Assembly: GCA_033557465.1 (NCBI GenBank)
Contig: CM066032.1
Coordinates: 54,410,955 to 54,474,954, forward strand
Direction: 5' to 3'
DNA length: 64,000 nucleotides
Source: Ichthyophis bannanicus
Lineage: Eukaryota; Chordata; Amphibia; Gymnophiona; Ichthyophiidae
Under the pieces are notes generated by a model. It saw nothing but the letters and a program-made list of their open reading frames with translations, searched no databases and was not told the origin of the DNA. Shown piece after piece: positions 1 through 10,231 of the stretch. A program made the translations under genes and the position numbers. Numbering within the stretch: position 1 is the first letter of the stretch; every line of letters starts with the position of its first letter.

Positions 1-31
1 ACTGTGTAGCAGCCCTCTTTTAATAAGTGTT

Positions 32-1158
32 ATGAGGAAAACAGTTAAGAAAAAACTAAAAGGAGCAGTTGCAAAGGTTAAAGACATACATCAGGCTTGG
101 CTGTTGTTGAAAAATACTATCTTGGAAGCCCAGACCAGCTGTATTCCATGCTTTAAGAAAAGTGGAAGGAAGTCCAAAAAACTGCCAGCATGGTTTAAAG
201 GTGAGGTCAGAGAGGCTGTTGTTGCTAAAAAAAGTATCTTTCAGGAAATGGAAAAAAGAGCCAAACGAAGAAACCTGGAAACATCACAAGCACTGGCAAG
301 TCAAATGCAAGGCATTGATAAGGCAGGCAAAGGGAAAATTTGAGAAGAAGCTTGCTGCGGAAGCAAAAACGCGAAGTAAAGACCTTTTCAAGTACATTTG
401 TAGCAAAAAACCTGTGAGAGTCAGTTGGTCCATTAGATGATAAAGGGGTTAAAGGAGCACTAAGAGGCGACAAGGCGATAGCGGAGAGACTGAATGAATT
501 CTTTGCTTCGGTCTTTACTGAGGAAGATGTAGGGATGTTACCCATGACTGAAGTGGTATTTAAAGGTGCAGAAGAATTGAAGGAAATATCGATACATTGG
601 GAAGATGTATTACAACTATTAGATAAACTGAAGAGTAGCAAATCACCTGGGCTGGATGGTATACATCCAAGGGTGTTGAAAGAACTGAAATATGAGATTG
701 CAGACCTGCTATTAGTAATCTGTGAACTATCATTAAAATCATCTCTAATACCAGGGGTGATCCGGGAAACTACAGACCAGTGAGCCTGATGTCAGTACCG
801 GGAAAAATGGTAGAAATCATCATAAAGAATAAAATTACTCAGCATGTAGATAGTCATGACCTAATGGGAGACAGCCAACATGGCTTTAGACAAGGAAGAT
901 CTTGTCTTACTAATCTGTTATGTTTTTTTTGAAGGAGTGAATAATCAGGTGGACAAAGGTGAGTCGGTTGATATTGTGTATCTGGACTTTCAGAAAGCCT
1001 TTGACAAGGTCCCTCATGAGAGACTTTTGGCAAAACTAAAGAGTCATGGGATAGGAGGCAGTGTACTATTGTGGATCAGGAACTGGTTAAAAGATAGAAA
1101 AAAGAGGGTAGGGCTAAATGGCCAATTTTCCCAATGGAGAAAGGTGAATAGTGGTGTA
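32..1158 (+). pseudogene. CR1 copy 1 ORF2: endonuclease-RT linker and N-terminal RT
   Basis: The product would be the LINE ORF2 protein, which copies the element RNA into a nicked target site. A lysine-rich linker (starts at 32, shifts frame near 335) leads into RT palm motifs: SPGLDGIHPR at about 640-670, a region matching NYRPVSL at about 765-790, QHGFRQGRSC at about 877-905, then DIVYLDFQKAFDKVPHERL at about 969-1,025, which holds the first catalytic aspartate. The frame changes at about 340, 450, 770 and 925. The next expected RT block, VPQGSVLGPL, is cut off by the insertion that begins at 1,159. No start codon for a complete ORF2 lies in the window. Confidence 0.85.
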
Positions 1159-1914
1159 TGTTTATGTTTATGTTTATTAAATTTGATATACCGCTCAGGC
1201 CGAAGCATCGGAGCCGTTTACAATAATATATCATTTGAGGAAATATGAAAGGAACGCCATTTGTAAGATAGGACAGAGTAGAGGACAGAAACAGTCAAAA
1301 AGACAAGGCAAAGAGAAGAAAGGGAACAGCAGGTTACCATAATATATGCGTATGACAATCCAGACCACATCTTCAATGTTAACTTCAGGGCAAACGCCAT
1401 GGTCCAACGCCTAAGGGCCACGCCAAAGGGCCCTCTGGTGAGGCCCTCAGGCGTGGGCCCGCAAGGCGCGGGCACGCCCCTGAAGCGGCGGTTTAAGCTG
1501 TTCTTGCTGGCTTCTCATTGGCAGGCCATAGGAGGAAGGAGGGGCTCCTGCTCACATCTCCGGTGGTCAAACGCTGCTCTCCTGCGCGCCCCTGAAGCGG
1601 CGGTTTAAGCCGTTCTTGCTGGCTTCTCATTGGCAGGCCATAGGAGGAAGGAGGGGCTCCTGCTCACAGCTCCGGTCGTCAAGCGCTGCTCTTCTGCGCG
1701 CCCCTGAAGCGGCGGTTTAAGCCGTTCTTGCTGGCTTCTCATTGGCAGGCCATAGGAGGATGGAGGGGCTCCTGCTCACAGCTCCGCTGATCAAACGCTG
1801 CTCTCCTGCGCGCCCCTGAAGCGGCGGTTTAAGCCGTTCTTGCTGGCTTCTCATTGGCAGGCCATAGGAGGAAGGAGGGGCTCCTGCTCACAGCTCCGGT
1901 GGTCAAACGCTGTA
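1159..1914 (-). mobile_element. 756-bp insertion in CR1 RT: L2-like tail plus 112-bp monomers
   Basis: The insertion sits exactly between the RT codons for NSGV and PQGS and is flanked by a 4-bp direct repeat TGTA (1,155-1,158 and 1,911-1,914). Its left end has TGTTTA repeats followed by the ATACCGC...CCGTTTACA hairpin found in the L2-like tails of this window, in antisense. The element is therefore probably a minus-strand retroposon whose 3' tail is at 1,159 and whose 5' end is the monomer array at 1,476-1,912. About 240 bp in the middle match nothing I recognise. The TGTA could be a short target duplication or chance microhomology. Confidence 0.6.
1476..1912 (-). repeat. Four tandem 112-bp GC-rich monomers
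   Basis: Copies begin at 1,476, 1,588, 1,700 and 1,812, an exact 112-bp period; the last is slightly short. Copies differ by a handful of substitutions (for example AGGAAGGAGG versus AGGATGGAGG). Each carries ATTGG on the plus strand, which is CCAAT on the minus strand, next to GC-rich sequence. Given the antisense L2-like tail at the other end of the insertion, the monomers would be at the 5' end of the element, like promoter monomers. That function is an inference. Confidence 0.85.
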
Positions 1915-2815
1915 CCCCAGGGATCTGTGCTGGGTCCGCTGCTTTTTGACATATTCATAAATGACCTGGAAAGTGGAATAACAAGTGAGATTACCAAAAT
2001 TGCAGATGACACAAAACTATTTAAAGTTGTTAAAACCCAAGAGGATTGTGGAAAATTGCAAGAGGATCTTGATAAATTGGAAGACTGGGCATCAAAATGG
2101 CAGATGAAATTTAAATGTGGACAAGTGCAAAGTTATGCACCTAGGGAAGAAGAACCCAAACTATGGTTACACGATGCAAGGTTCAACATTAGGAACTACC
2201 ACCCAGGAAAAAGATTTAGGCGTCATTGTGGATACCATGTTAAAACCCTCGGCCCAGTGTGCAGCGGCGGCCAAGAGAGCAAACAGAATGCTAGGTATGA
2301 TAAGGAAAGGAATGGAAAATAAAACAAAAGATATTATAATGCCTCTATATCGTTCCATGGTGAGACCCCACCTTGAATATTGTGTGCAATTCTGGTCGCC
2401 GTATCTTAAAAAGGATATAGCGATTTTAGAAAAGGTTCAGAGAAGAGCCACCAAAATGGTAAAGGGGATGGAAGGATACTCCTATGAAGAAAGGCTAAAA
2501 AGGTTAGGGCTCTTTAACCTGGAAAAGAGACGGCTGAGGGGAGATATGATAGAAGTCTATAAACGGGTAAACGTAGATCGACTGTTTACCTTATCAGAAT
2601 ATAGAAAGACTAGGGGACATGCAATGAAGCTACAGGGTAAACTATTTAAGACTAAGAAAATATTTTTTCACTCAACGTGTAATCAAACTCTGGAATTTGT
2701 TACCGGAGGATGTAGTAAAGGCTGTTAGTGTAGCTGGGTTTAAAAAAGGTTTGGACAAGTTCCTTGAGGAAAGGTCCATAAACCATTATTAAGAAGGGAC
2801 CCAGGATATCAATAC
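1915..2815 (+). pseudogene. CR1 copy 1 ORF2: C-terminal RT and post-RT region
   Basis: The RT resumes with VPQGSVLGPLLF, and the catalytic block reads IADDTKLFK (about 1,998-2,025), with isoleucine where CR1 proteins usually have F/Y before ADD. A frameshift near 2,110 moves the reading into the frame starting with MDKCKVMHLGKKNP. Typical CR1 post-RT motifs follow: KDLGVIVD, PLYRSMVRPHLEYCVQFW, RRATKMVKG and FNLEKRRLRGDMIEVYK. Coding sequence ends near 2,795 in a form resembling LDKFLEERS. It is a broken remnant of the retrotransposition enzyme. Confidence 0.85.
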
Positions 2816-3355
2816 TTAAACCAATACAAGCATTGTCCACAATCTAGTTCAGCCCACTCCACCTAACAGATCCAGAAGATCTACTTCAACAAACACTCTA
2901 ATTATCCCAAGTGCATCAACAAAATACACACTAACAACGTCAAACAGGGCGTTCAGTTGTTATGCTCCCAAGTGTAGGAACGCATTACCACCAGGGATCC
3001 GAGCCATTACCGATCTCACACAATTCAGGAAGGCACTAAAACACTACTTATTTATTCAACATTACCAGATCAACCATACTCCACCATAGCCACACATCTT
3101 CCTCTAGAAACCTTTGTATATTAGTCCATATTCTTAATATCTTTCCGTAGGTTCATAATACATTATTCAAAGCTTACTGTTACATATGTAAATAGTTGAT
3201 GTGCATGTTTCCCCTAAGTTATCCAAGTTGTATTAACCTGTTCTCTGTAAAACCTAACGTTTGTTCATTATGGTTCGTTGTTCCATGTAAACCACGCTGA
3301 TACTAAATAGTGCGGTATATAAGAAACTAAAATAAATAAAAATAAATAAATAAAA
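2816..3355 (+). mobile_element. 5'-truncated L2-like LINE 3' end inserted in CR1 tail
   Basis: The sequence encodes a fragment resembling the extreme C-terminus of L2 ORF2 (RNALPPGIRAITDLTQFRKA at about 2,970-3,030). A 3' UTR follows, then the family tail: AAACCACGCTGATACTAAATAGTGCGGTATATAA, here split across about 3,290-3,325, which folds as a short hairpin, and (AAAT)n at 3,328-3,355. CR1 copy 1 3' sequence lies on both sides. The left boundary is approximate. Confidence 0.7.
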
Positions 3356-3480
3356 TTGTGGAACCTGTGTCCCTTGGGGAAACTGCTAGGTACATATGAC
3401 CTAGATTGGCCACTGTTGGAAACAGAATACTGGGCTTGATGGACCTTGGTCTGACCCAGTATGGCATATCTTATGTTCTA
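3356..3480 (+). mobile_element. CR1 copy 1 3' tail
   Basis: This has the typical CR1 3' terminal sequence: CTAGATTGGCCACTGTTGG, then GATGGACCTTGGTCTGACC, ending in the TTATGTTCTAATGTT octamer-like repeats. The same tail recurs at 54,955-55,067 and, in antisense, near 27,530. It is the part recognised by the element's own RT in this clade. Confidence 0.8.
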
Positions 3481-3608
3481 ATGTTAAAAAATGTAAGGTC
3501 ATGCATTTGGGCTGCAGCAATCCAAGGGAGCAATATAGTATAGGGGGTGAAGTACTTTTGTCCACTAACGAAGAGCGGGACCTAGGCATGGTTGTGTCTG
3601 ATGATTTA
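3481..3608 (+). mobile_element. Short CR1 copy-2-type fragment joined to the next LINE
   Basis: This stretch is nearly identical to 5,836-5,955 inside CR1 copy 2 (KCKVMHLGCSNPREQYS... region) and stops at GATGATTTA. Sequence from the 5' half of the same family then begins abruptly. A 3' internal segment therefore precedes a 5' segment of the same family in the same orientation. This could be the end of an older truncated copy or a template-switch or recombination junction. Confidence 0.65.
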
Positions 3609-3676
3609 GGTCAACGCATCTTCGGTAGTAGACTGGCTAATCTACTGAAGAGGGCTTTAAACTAGATTCGTTGGGG

Positions 3677-4400
3677 ATGGGTGAAGAAAGCCCCCAGGTA
3701 AGTGAAAGCCCCCAGGTAGGTGATACATTAAATACCTTTATGGAAATGGGTAACAGGGGTAACATATGGAAAGCAGTGTGTATAAATGCCCGTAGCATGG
3801 GAAATAAGATCCCTGATGTTGAAGCTTTGGTGGGAGTGGTTGACATGGATTTAGTGGCAGTTACAGAAACATGGTTCACAGAAAACCATGATTGGGATGT
3901 AACTATACCTGGCTATACTTTATTCAGAAAGGACAGGGTAGGAAGAAGGGGAGAAAGAGTGGCACTATATGTAAAAACTACTATTAAAGCTTTGGAATTA
4001 CAGAGCTTAAAAGGGAGAGAGGAGGAATTGTGGGTTAAACTAGAAAGAGGGAAAGAGAAATCTATTTGCATTGGTGTGATATACAGACCTCCCTCACAAG
4101 AGGAAGAGGTGGACAGAGAGTTAATTGAAGACATACGCAGCATTGCTAGGAAAGGGGAAGTGCTACTGTTAGGAGATTTCAATATGCCAGATGTTGATTG
4201 GCACATTCCTGCTGCAGTATCATCTAGAAGTAAGGAGATCCTGGATTCTCTACAGGGAGAACTAGTCAGGCAATTGGTAACAGACCCCACACGTGAAGGG
4301 GCCATACTGGACTTGGTGAAAGTGTTTCTGATGTTGTAGTGGGAGATCATTTTGCATCCAGTGATCACCAGATGGTGTGGTTCAGTATTAGGACTAGGGC
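3677..4400 (+). pseudogene. CR1 copy 2 ORF2: APE-type endonuclease domain
   Basis: This domain nicks target DNA to prime reverse transcription. Apurinic-endonuclease motifs are all visible: NARSMGNKIPDVEAL (about 3,787), the catalytic glutamate in TETW (about 3,865), YRPPS (about 4,081), LLGDFNMPDVDW (about 4,170-4,203) with the catalytic D and N, and SSDHQMVWF (about 4,360) with the terminal Asp-His pair. The last motif lies in a different frame because of a 1-2 base indel near 4,315. I chose the ATG at 3,677; a TTG two codons upstream also extends the frame, and the true ORF2 start may be farther upstream. Confidence 0.85.
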
Positions 4401-4914
4401 TGTTAGAATCCATTCAAAGGTGAGAATCTTAGACTTTAGGAAGACTAACTTTGCGAAGATGGGCCAATACCTCAGGGAGTCGTTAGTGCATGGGAACAAC
4501 TGGGGGATGTAGAAAAACAGTGGGCAAAACTGAAAGGGGGTATTTTAAAGGCAACCAACCTTTTTGTTAAAATGGTAAATAAAGGTAAAAGGAAAAGGAG
4601 GCTGCTATGGTTTTCGAAAGAAGTAGCTGAAAAAGTGAAGAAAAAGAGGGAGGCCTTCATGAAATACAAGAGATCACAGAGAGAGGAAGACAGGCATCTA
4701 TATTTGGAAAAACTTAGAGAATCTAGCAAAGTAGTCAAGAAGGCAAAGATTCAAAAGGAGGAGGAAATAGCCAATGCAATAAAATGGGGGGGGGGGGGAG
4801 GGGGATAAGACATTTTTCAGATATATTAGTGAGAAGAGGAAGGGCAAAAGTGGTATTGCCAGACTCAAGGGTGCAGGGGAGGAATATGTAGAAGCTGATA
4901 AGGATAAAGCGGAA
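4401..4914 (+). pseudogene. CR1 copy 2 ORF2: linker between endonuclease and RT
   Basis: A lysine- and glutamate-rich stretch (KGKRKRRLLWFSKEVAEKVK at about 4,575, then a probable helical segment with KYKRSQREEDRHLYLEKLRE). It is broken by a run of G residues at about 4,786-4,800 followed by GGGGGATAAG. The G run is a likely replication-slippage site and shifts the frame. Coding resumes as KTFFRYISEKRKGKSG near 4,808. Confidence 0.75.
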
Positions 4915-5769
4915 TTGCTTAACAAATATTTTTGTTCTGTGTTCACAGATGAAGAACCAGGAGCAGGACCTCAGAAAACACCCACAAATAAGAACAGAAG
5001 TGAGGGACATCTTGAACAATTTTCAGAAGACTGTGTTCGTGAGAAACTAGCTCAACTTAAAGTAGACAAAGCGATGGGACCGGATGGGATACACCCTAGA
5101 ATACTGAGGGAACTTGGGGACGTTCTAGCAACTCCACTGACTGACCTTTTCAATGCCTCGTTGGAGTCGGGCGTGGTGCCAAAGGACTGGAGAGAGGCTC
5201 ATGTGGTGCCTTTACACAAAAGCGGAAGTAAGGATGTGGTTGAAAACTACAGGCCGGTTAGTTTAACTTCGGTGGTGAGTAAATTATTGGAAACGCTGCT
5301 GAAAGAGAAAATAGTGAGGTTTCTGGAGTCCAGCGGATTACAGGATCCAAGGCAGCATGGATTCACCAGAGGCAGGTCTTGTCAGACAAATCTGATTGAT
5401 TTCTTTGACTGGGTGACCAGGGAGTTGGACCGAAGGAGAGCTCTAGATGTGGTGTATTTAGATTTCAGTAAAGCCTTTGACACTGTTCCTCACAGGCGAA
5501 TTATAAACCAACTGAGCACCCTAGGGATGGACCCTAAAGTTACTGCATGGGTTAGAAATTGGTTGGGTGGGAGGCGACAAAGAGTACAAGTAAATGGAGC
5601 TCACTCTGAGGAGAAGGATGTTACCAGTGGTGTGCCCCAGGGATCTGTCCTTGGTCCGATTCTTTTTAACATCTTTGTTAGTGATATAGCGGAAGGGCTG
5701 TCAGGTAAGGTTTGCCTCTTTGTGGATGATACCAAAATCTGCAATAGACACCCAGGAAGATGTAGATAA
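4915..5769 (+). pseudogene. CR1 copy 2 ORF2: reverse transcriptase core
   Basis: This 284-residue open stretch contains the RT fingers and palm. Motifs in order: KAMGPDGIHPRILRELGD (about 5,070), DWREAHVVPLHKSGSKD (about 5,187), NYRPVSLTSVVSKLLE (about 5,247), QHGFTRGRSCQTNL (about 5,355), VVYLDFSKAFDTVPHRR (about 5,450), GVPQGSVLGPILFNIF (about 5,630) and FVDDTK (about 5,719). The catalytic box has V where most CR1 RTs have A (FADD); both aspartates remain. The frame ends after CNRHPGRCR because of an indel at about 5,740. Confidence 0.9.
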
Positions 5770-6560
5770 CATGAGGAGGGATCTAGCTAAGCTTGAAGAA
5801 TGGTCTAGAATTTGGCAGCTGGGATTTAATATTAAAAAATGTAAGGTCATGCATTTGGGCTGCAGCAATCCAAGGGAGCAATACAGTATAGGAGGTGAAG
5901 TACTTTTGTCCACTAAAGAAGAGCGGGACCTAGGCGTGGTTGTGTCTGATGATCTTAAAGTAGCTAAACAGGTAGAAAAGGCGACGGCAAAAGCTAGAAG
6001 GATGCTTGGGTGCATACGGAGAGGAATGGCTAGCAGAAAAAAGGAGGTGATAATGTCTCTGTATAAGTCTTTGGTGCGACCTCATTTGGAGTATGGTGTG
6101 CAATTCTGGAGACCGCACCTTCAAAAGGATGTGAACAGGATGGAGTCGGTGCAGAGGGTTGCTACTAAAATGATTAATGGGCTTCATTATAAAGCATATG
6201 AGGACAGACTTAAGGATCTTAATATGTACACCTTAGAGGAAAGGCGGGATAGAGGTGATATGATTGAGATGTTTAGATACCTCCGTGGCATAAATGTTCA
6301 GGGAGAGAGCCTCTTTCAATTGAAAGCAAGTTCTGCTATGAGGGGACATGGGATGAGGGTTAAGGGAGATAGATTCAGGAGTGATATGCGGAAATATTTC
6401 TTTACAGAAAGAGTAGTGGATCCATGGAATAGTCTCCCAGTGAAGGGTGGTAGAGATGAGGACAGTAACTGAATTCAAAAAAGCATGGGACCAACACAGA
6501 GGATCTCTAACGGTAAAAAGTGGACTGTTGTAGTTGTTGTTATGGAAGGACAGACTAGAT
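5720..6560 (+). pseudogene. CR1 copy 2 ORF2: thumb and C-terminal domain
   Basis: After the indel the protein continues with AIDTQEDVDNMRRDLAKLEE, KCKVMHLGCSNPREQYS, ERDLGVVVSDDLK, SLYKSLVRPHLEYGVQFW, RVATKMINGLHYKAYEDRLK, and a C-terminal FTERVVDPWNSLPV block. An early stop falls at 6,470, and the remainder (VTEFKKAWDQH) is in another frame up to about 6,525. These are the conserved post-RT motifs of CR1 ORF2 proteins. Confidence 0.85.
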
Positions 6561-6606
6561 AGGCCATGTGGTCTTTTTCTGTCATCATGTTTCTATGTTT
6601 CTATGT

Positions 6607-7180
6607 AGAGCAGTGATGTGGTCATCTCTACTTACGCGCCATTACCGGTTGGATGTGCAGGCAGCAGCGGGTGCACGTTTTGGGGCTTCAGTACTCCAAG
6701 CTGGACTCATAGGTCTCTGCTGGGTTTAAGAACTGTTCTGGTACATCCAATTCATCTCTGGACTGGACTGGAGGGACAATATGAAAGGTGAAATTAGACC
6801 TTACCTGCTAATTGTCTTTCCTTGAATCCTTCCAGTCCAGTCCAGATTGGTGAGCGTGAGCTTCAGGGGGAAGGGAAGGACCTATCTGGATTGTCTTTAT
6901 GAAGGGTTTGTATCCTTGGTCATGGGTGGGCTGTGGAACAGGTAAGTCTCTGACAGCTCATTATATAAATAATCGTTAAAGGGGTTAGAGTGAAAGCCGT
7001 TCAGGAGTACTTTACTTCAATACTTCAATACTTCAATACTTCAATTCAGTACTTTACTACCTTGTGTTTCGCCCATTGTGGCAGGGCTTATATGAGCATT
7101 TTCCCTTAATCTGCTTTGTTTCTGGACTGGACTGGAGGGACTCAAGGAAAGACAATTAGCAGGCAAAATCTAATTTTGCC
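6607..7180. repeat. Inverted CTGGACTGGACTGGAGGGA segments, DIRS-end-like
   Basis: A motif at about 6,792-6,845 (TACCTGCTAATTGTCTTTCC then CCAGTCCAGTCC) is the reverse complement of about 7,123-7,172 (GGACTGGACTGGAGGGA then GGAAAGACAATTAGCAGGC). A third, direct copy of the GGACTGGACTGG core is at about 6,763. The pattern resembles inverted terminal repeats of a DIRS-type element, and a similar CTAGACCAGTCCAGATGAG occurs at 24,041. Between them at 7,011-7,045 is an imperfect 8-bp TACTTCAA repeat. No coding sequence is seen. Confidence 0.45.
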
Positions 7181-7680
7181 TTGTTTCTATTTCTCTTCTT
7201 TCCCCAAAATAATACAGAGTTTTACCTGCTCAGTCTTTGATTTTGTCTGTCAGTTTTGGGAAATGAGTATCTCTGAGATCAATGAATTTGTTTCTATTTC
7301 CCACCTTTCTTCAGGATTACACAGAGTTTCCCCCTCTTATTCTATGATTTTCTCTGTCAGCTCTGGGAAATGTGTGTCTCTAATATTTTTGGGCCTGATA
7401 ATCAAAGCCCTTAACCCATGGGGGCACTGAGCAAGATATTCAGTAGCACTATGCAGACAGTGCTGCAGAATATCTCCACAGACCTCCCCGACATGGTCTG
7501 ACCCATGGGTGGAGCTAGGGCAGTCTGAGTGTTACCCAAAGAAGTACCGATGGTGAATGCTCAAGCTTCATATTCAATGGCCGCTGAATATCTGGCAGAT
7601 ATTTAAGCACTATGGATGACCACCACTGTGTTTCTATATCTGCCCTTTGGAAGATCGGGTAGTTTGTATTTTGCACAGTG
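7181..7680. repeat. Unassigned stretch with a 107-bp tandem duplication
   Basis: Two copies of a roughly 80-bp segment start near 7,200 and 7,307. They share ACAGAGTTT, then GATTTTSTCTGTCAG, then TGGGAAATG, with a 107-bp period. The remainder up to the DIRS left end shows no coding potential or element ends that I recognise. Confidence 0.5.
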
Positions 7681-8124
7681 CATGGGGAAATGCCTATCTC
7701 CAGGAACAAGCAGGAATGTAGTCTTCACATATGGGTGATGTTGGTACCGATGGAGCCCACGCGAGAACGCTCCCCAGCCAGGGGCAGTTCTGTAATGAGG
7801 CGAAGTGAGGCGGCTGCCTCAGGCAGCAATGTTTTGATGGCGGCAAAATATGCCCCCAAACGGCTGCCTCACTTCGCCTTCAAAAGTTAAAAAAAAAAAG
7901 TTCACAAGTTGCTGCGACTGCCGAGTCCCCTTCTCGGCAGCAGCAAATTCACCGCCTCCTTTTACTGAAGCCGTGGCTCCCTGCCTCATAGAGAACCATG
8001 GCTGTGCTTGTAATCTGCAGTTTAAATAAAAAAGAAGCTGGTGCAGAGCCTTCCCGCCTCTTGATGGACTCAGTGCAGCTTTGTCCCACCCCCAAAGGAA
8101 GTTACATGTACATGAACTGACAAG

Positions 8125-8610
8125 GGATGGTGGGGTCTGCAAGGGAGCTGACATGGGGGGAAGGTGGGGACTGGAAAGGGGCTGTCACAAGGAAAGGTGG
8201 AGGCTGGAAGAGGACTGACATGGGGGGGGGGGGAGGAGGCTGGAAAGGAGCTGATACCTGGGGATGGTATTGGAGAGGAACTGGAAGGGTGATGATATTA
8301 GGGAAGGGAGGAGATTGATGGAAGGGACCTGACGTCTGGGGATGGGACTGGAGGGGGATGGAAGGGACCTGACACTTGTGATGGGACTGGTTGGTAGCTG
8401 GGTAATGGGGATGGGGACTGGAAGGGAGGGGACACTGGCACTGGGATGGTATTTGGACTAGAAGGGGGCAGGACAGTGGGAAAAGAGGGGAACTGGAAGG
8501 GAATGGACACTAGTGGAAGTCCTTGGAATGCAAGGGGGTTGAAAATGGAAGGTACTGGGAGGGGAGGATTGGAAAAGGGGGCTGATACTGGGTAGGGTTA
8601 GTAGGACTGG
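8125..8610 (+). repeat. G-rich degenerate minisatellite in hAT-A
   Basis: Loose repeats of about 30-40 bp built on GGGACTGGAAGGG and CTGACACTGGG fill this stretch, with runs of G up to about 12 bases near 8,221-8,233. A related array occupies 10,596-11,480 in hAT-B, so the array type belongs to this hAT lineage. No coding potential. Confidence 0.75.
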
Positions 8611-9200
8611 AAATAGGCTGATGAAAGTGAAGAAAACAAAAGAAGAGACAAGAAATGTCAGATGAATATAGACCATAGAAAGAGAGCTAAGAGAAGACAG
8701 GAAAGCAGAAGCCTCAGATCAGGACCAGCATGATCAGAGAATAAAATGATCAGACAACAAAGGTAGAAAAATTAATTGTATTTTCAATTTATTGATTGGA
8801 CTTTGCACAATCTTTATGGGGAACTGCATGTCTTATTTATCTGATGTTGCACTTCATGCAAAGTCTGGCTTCTTGGGGATTCAGTTTAATTTTTGTCTAC
8901 ATATTTTTACTTTAGGTTGTAGTCACTTATTCTATACTTGGTGAGGGTCTGTGTTCTGAGTGTGTGACTGAGGCTGTGTGTGTTCTGTTAACATGGAGTT
9001 TGTACATAGGGATCTATGCAGTACTGTAGTAATTTGACTTGTTCAGCTTTTCAAATAGGTGTGTGGATATTCTAGGGATTACAGCAGTATTTATAGTGCG
9101 TGATTTTTCTGGGTAGGTTCCTTATGTAAGTTTTGGAAGTTTATCCTTGTATGATATGGTAGATTTGGCCTTGTAGATCTTCGGTGACTTTTGTAGGATT

Positions 9201-9485
9201 GGAGGAGTGGCCTAGTGGTTGGGGCAAGGTATTTCAGGCTGGAAGGTCAGGGGTTCAAATCCCACTAGAGGACAGCAACCTTGGGCTGGAAGGACTGGGG
9301 TTTCTAGTCCCAAAGGTGCTCCTTGTGGTCTTGGGCAAGCCACTTAACCCTCCATAGCCCATGTTCCCTGTAAAATAGTTATCTCCAAGTTATAATACCC
9401 TGTTCAATGTAATTTCAGTTTGTTCAATGTAAACCACACTGATGCAGAATAGTGCAGTATATAAGAGAATGTAAATATAAATATT
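9201..9485 (+). mobile_element. tRNA-headed SINE with L2-like 3' tail (type 1)
   Basis: The head has a Pol III A box TGGCCTAGTGG (9,208-9,218) and B box GGTTCAAATCC (9,252-9,262). The body includes CTTGGGCAAGCCACTTAACC. The tail reads AAACCACACTGATGCAGAAT then AGTGCAGTATATAAG, the same hairpin that ends the L2-like LINE fragments in this window. A full antisense copy sits at 16,241-16,530. The shared tail implies mobilisation by the L2-like LINE. Confidence 0.85.
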
Positions 9486-9714
9486 GCTTTCCAATATGCC
9501 TGGTAATGGAGAATATTTGTTGTTGTTGAGATGACCAGAATCAGATTTTTTTTTAATATATATTGAGTTCTGCAGATGAATGTCCTACTTCTGCTCTGCT
9601 TCGGCTCTGCACCCATTGTTGAGGGAAAGGTTTCTGTGGATGCAGAATATATATTCAAAAAGAAAAAGCGAGAATCATAACACAGTATATAACAAAATAA
9701 AATTAGTTATAATT

Positions 9715-9890
9715 TGAGTTTGATTCTCACCAGCACTCCTTGTAGCCTTGGGCAAGTCATTTGACCCTCCATTGCCTCGGAAGAAAGGCCTGGCAATCTA
9801 CTTCCGGTCACATTGCCTAGAAAACCCAGGAGCTTCTACGTCGCCAGGAGTCAGCATTGATTCGAAGACATACATTGCATTGAATTATAA
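9715..9890 (+). mobile_element. SINE type 2, 5'-truncated
   Basis: This matches the body of the SINE at 17,371-17,589: CTCCTTGTAGCCTTGGGCAAG, CCTGGCAATCTACTTCCGG, and the end CATACATTGCATTG. The tRNA-like head is lost except TTTGATTCTCACCAGC (a B-box remnant). Confidence 0.7.
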
Positions 9891-10231
9891 ACTGTGGTGT
9901 GGTTCTCACTTTTTCTTTTAGCTCCTTAGTGTGCGAGTATCTTGCATTTGCTTTGTTCTTTTGCAGAATATATATTTACATTAACACCATACTGGTCCAG
10001 TGTGCAGTTTCAGGAGTTATGTTGGAGTTGCAAAGTCTCTTGTTTTTCAGAGGGTGGGAAGTGCTTTGTTGAGGCTCCAAGTTGCTCCTGTTTTTGTGGA
10101 TATGGAGGTACTTTAGGGCAGGGCCGGATTTACGTATACGCCATGTACGCCATGGCGTAGGGCCCACAGCTGGGAAGGGCCCACAAAAAAGGATCAAGTT
10201 CGGCTTTTTTTTAAAAATAAAATTTAAAAAA

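Larger units (their letters stand above)
1..3480 (+). mobile_element. CR1-type LINE copy 1 (interrupted, 5' end outside window)
   Basis: This is the 3' part of a non-LTR retrotransposon of the CR1 group. Reverse transcriptase and post-RT coding sequence run left to right, and the copy ends in the tail at 3,356-3,480. Two later insertions split it: 1,159-1,914 and about 2,816-3,355. The related copy at 38,246-39,423 runs uninterrupted through the first insertion point (about 38,641-38,660), which shows that the insertion is secondary. Coding continuity is lost at about 340, 770 and elsewhere. It is a dead copy. The family assignment rests on the RT motifs and the tail, and I am confident of it at the clade level only. 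Confidence 0.9.
3609..6606 (+). mobile_element. CR1-type LINE copy 2, nearly complete ORF2
   Basis: A long, comparatively young LINE carrying endonuclease, linker, RT and C-terminal domains in order. Its 3' end is AGGCCATGTGGTCTTTTTCT followed by TGTTTCTATGTTTCTATGT. Only three main lesions interrupt ORF2: a frameshift near 4,315, a poly-G tract at about 4,786-4,800, and an indel near 5,740. ORF1 is not present as coding sequence; only about 60 bp precede the endonuclease. Related fragments occur at 3,481-3,608 and 53,938-54,548, so the family was active repeatedly. Confidence 0.9.

Noticed and set aside
1399..1912. Open frames through the GC-rich monomers
   Set aside because: 112 is not a multiple of three, so the frame changes in every unit. 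Nothing recurs as protein.
1476..1912. CRISPR-like repeat-spacer array
   Set aside because: The 112-bp units are contiguous near-identical monomers without unique spacers, and the context is a vertebrate retrotransposon.
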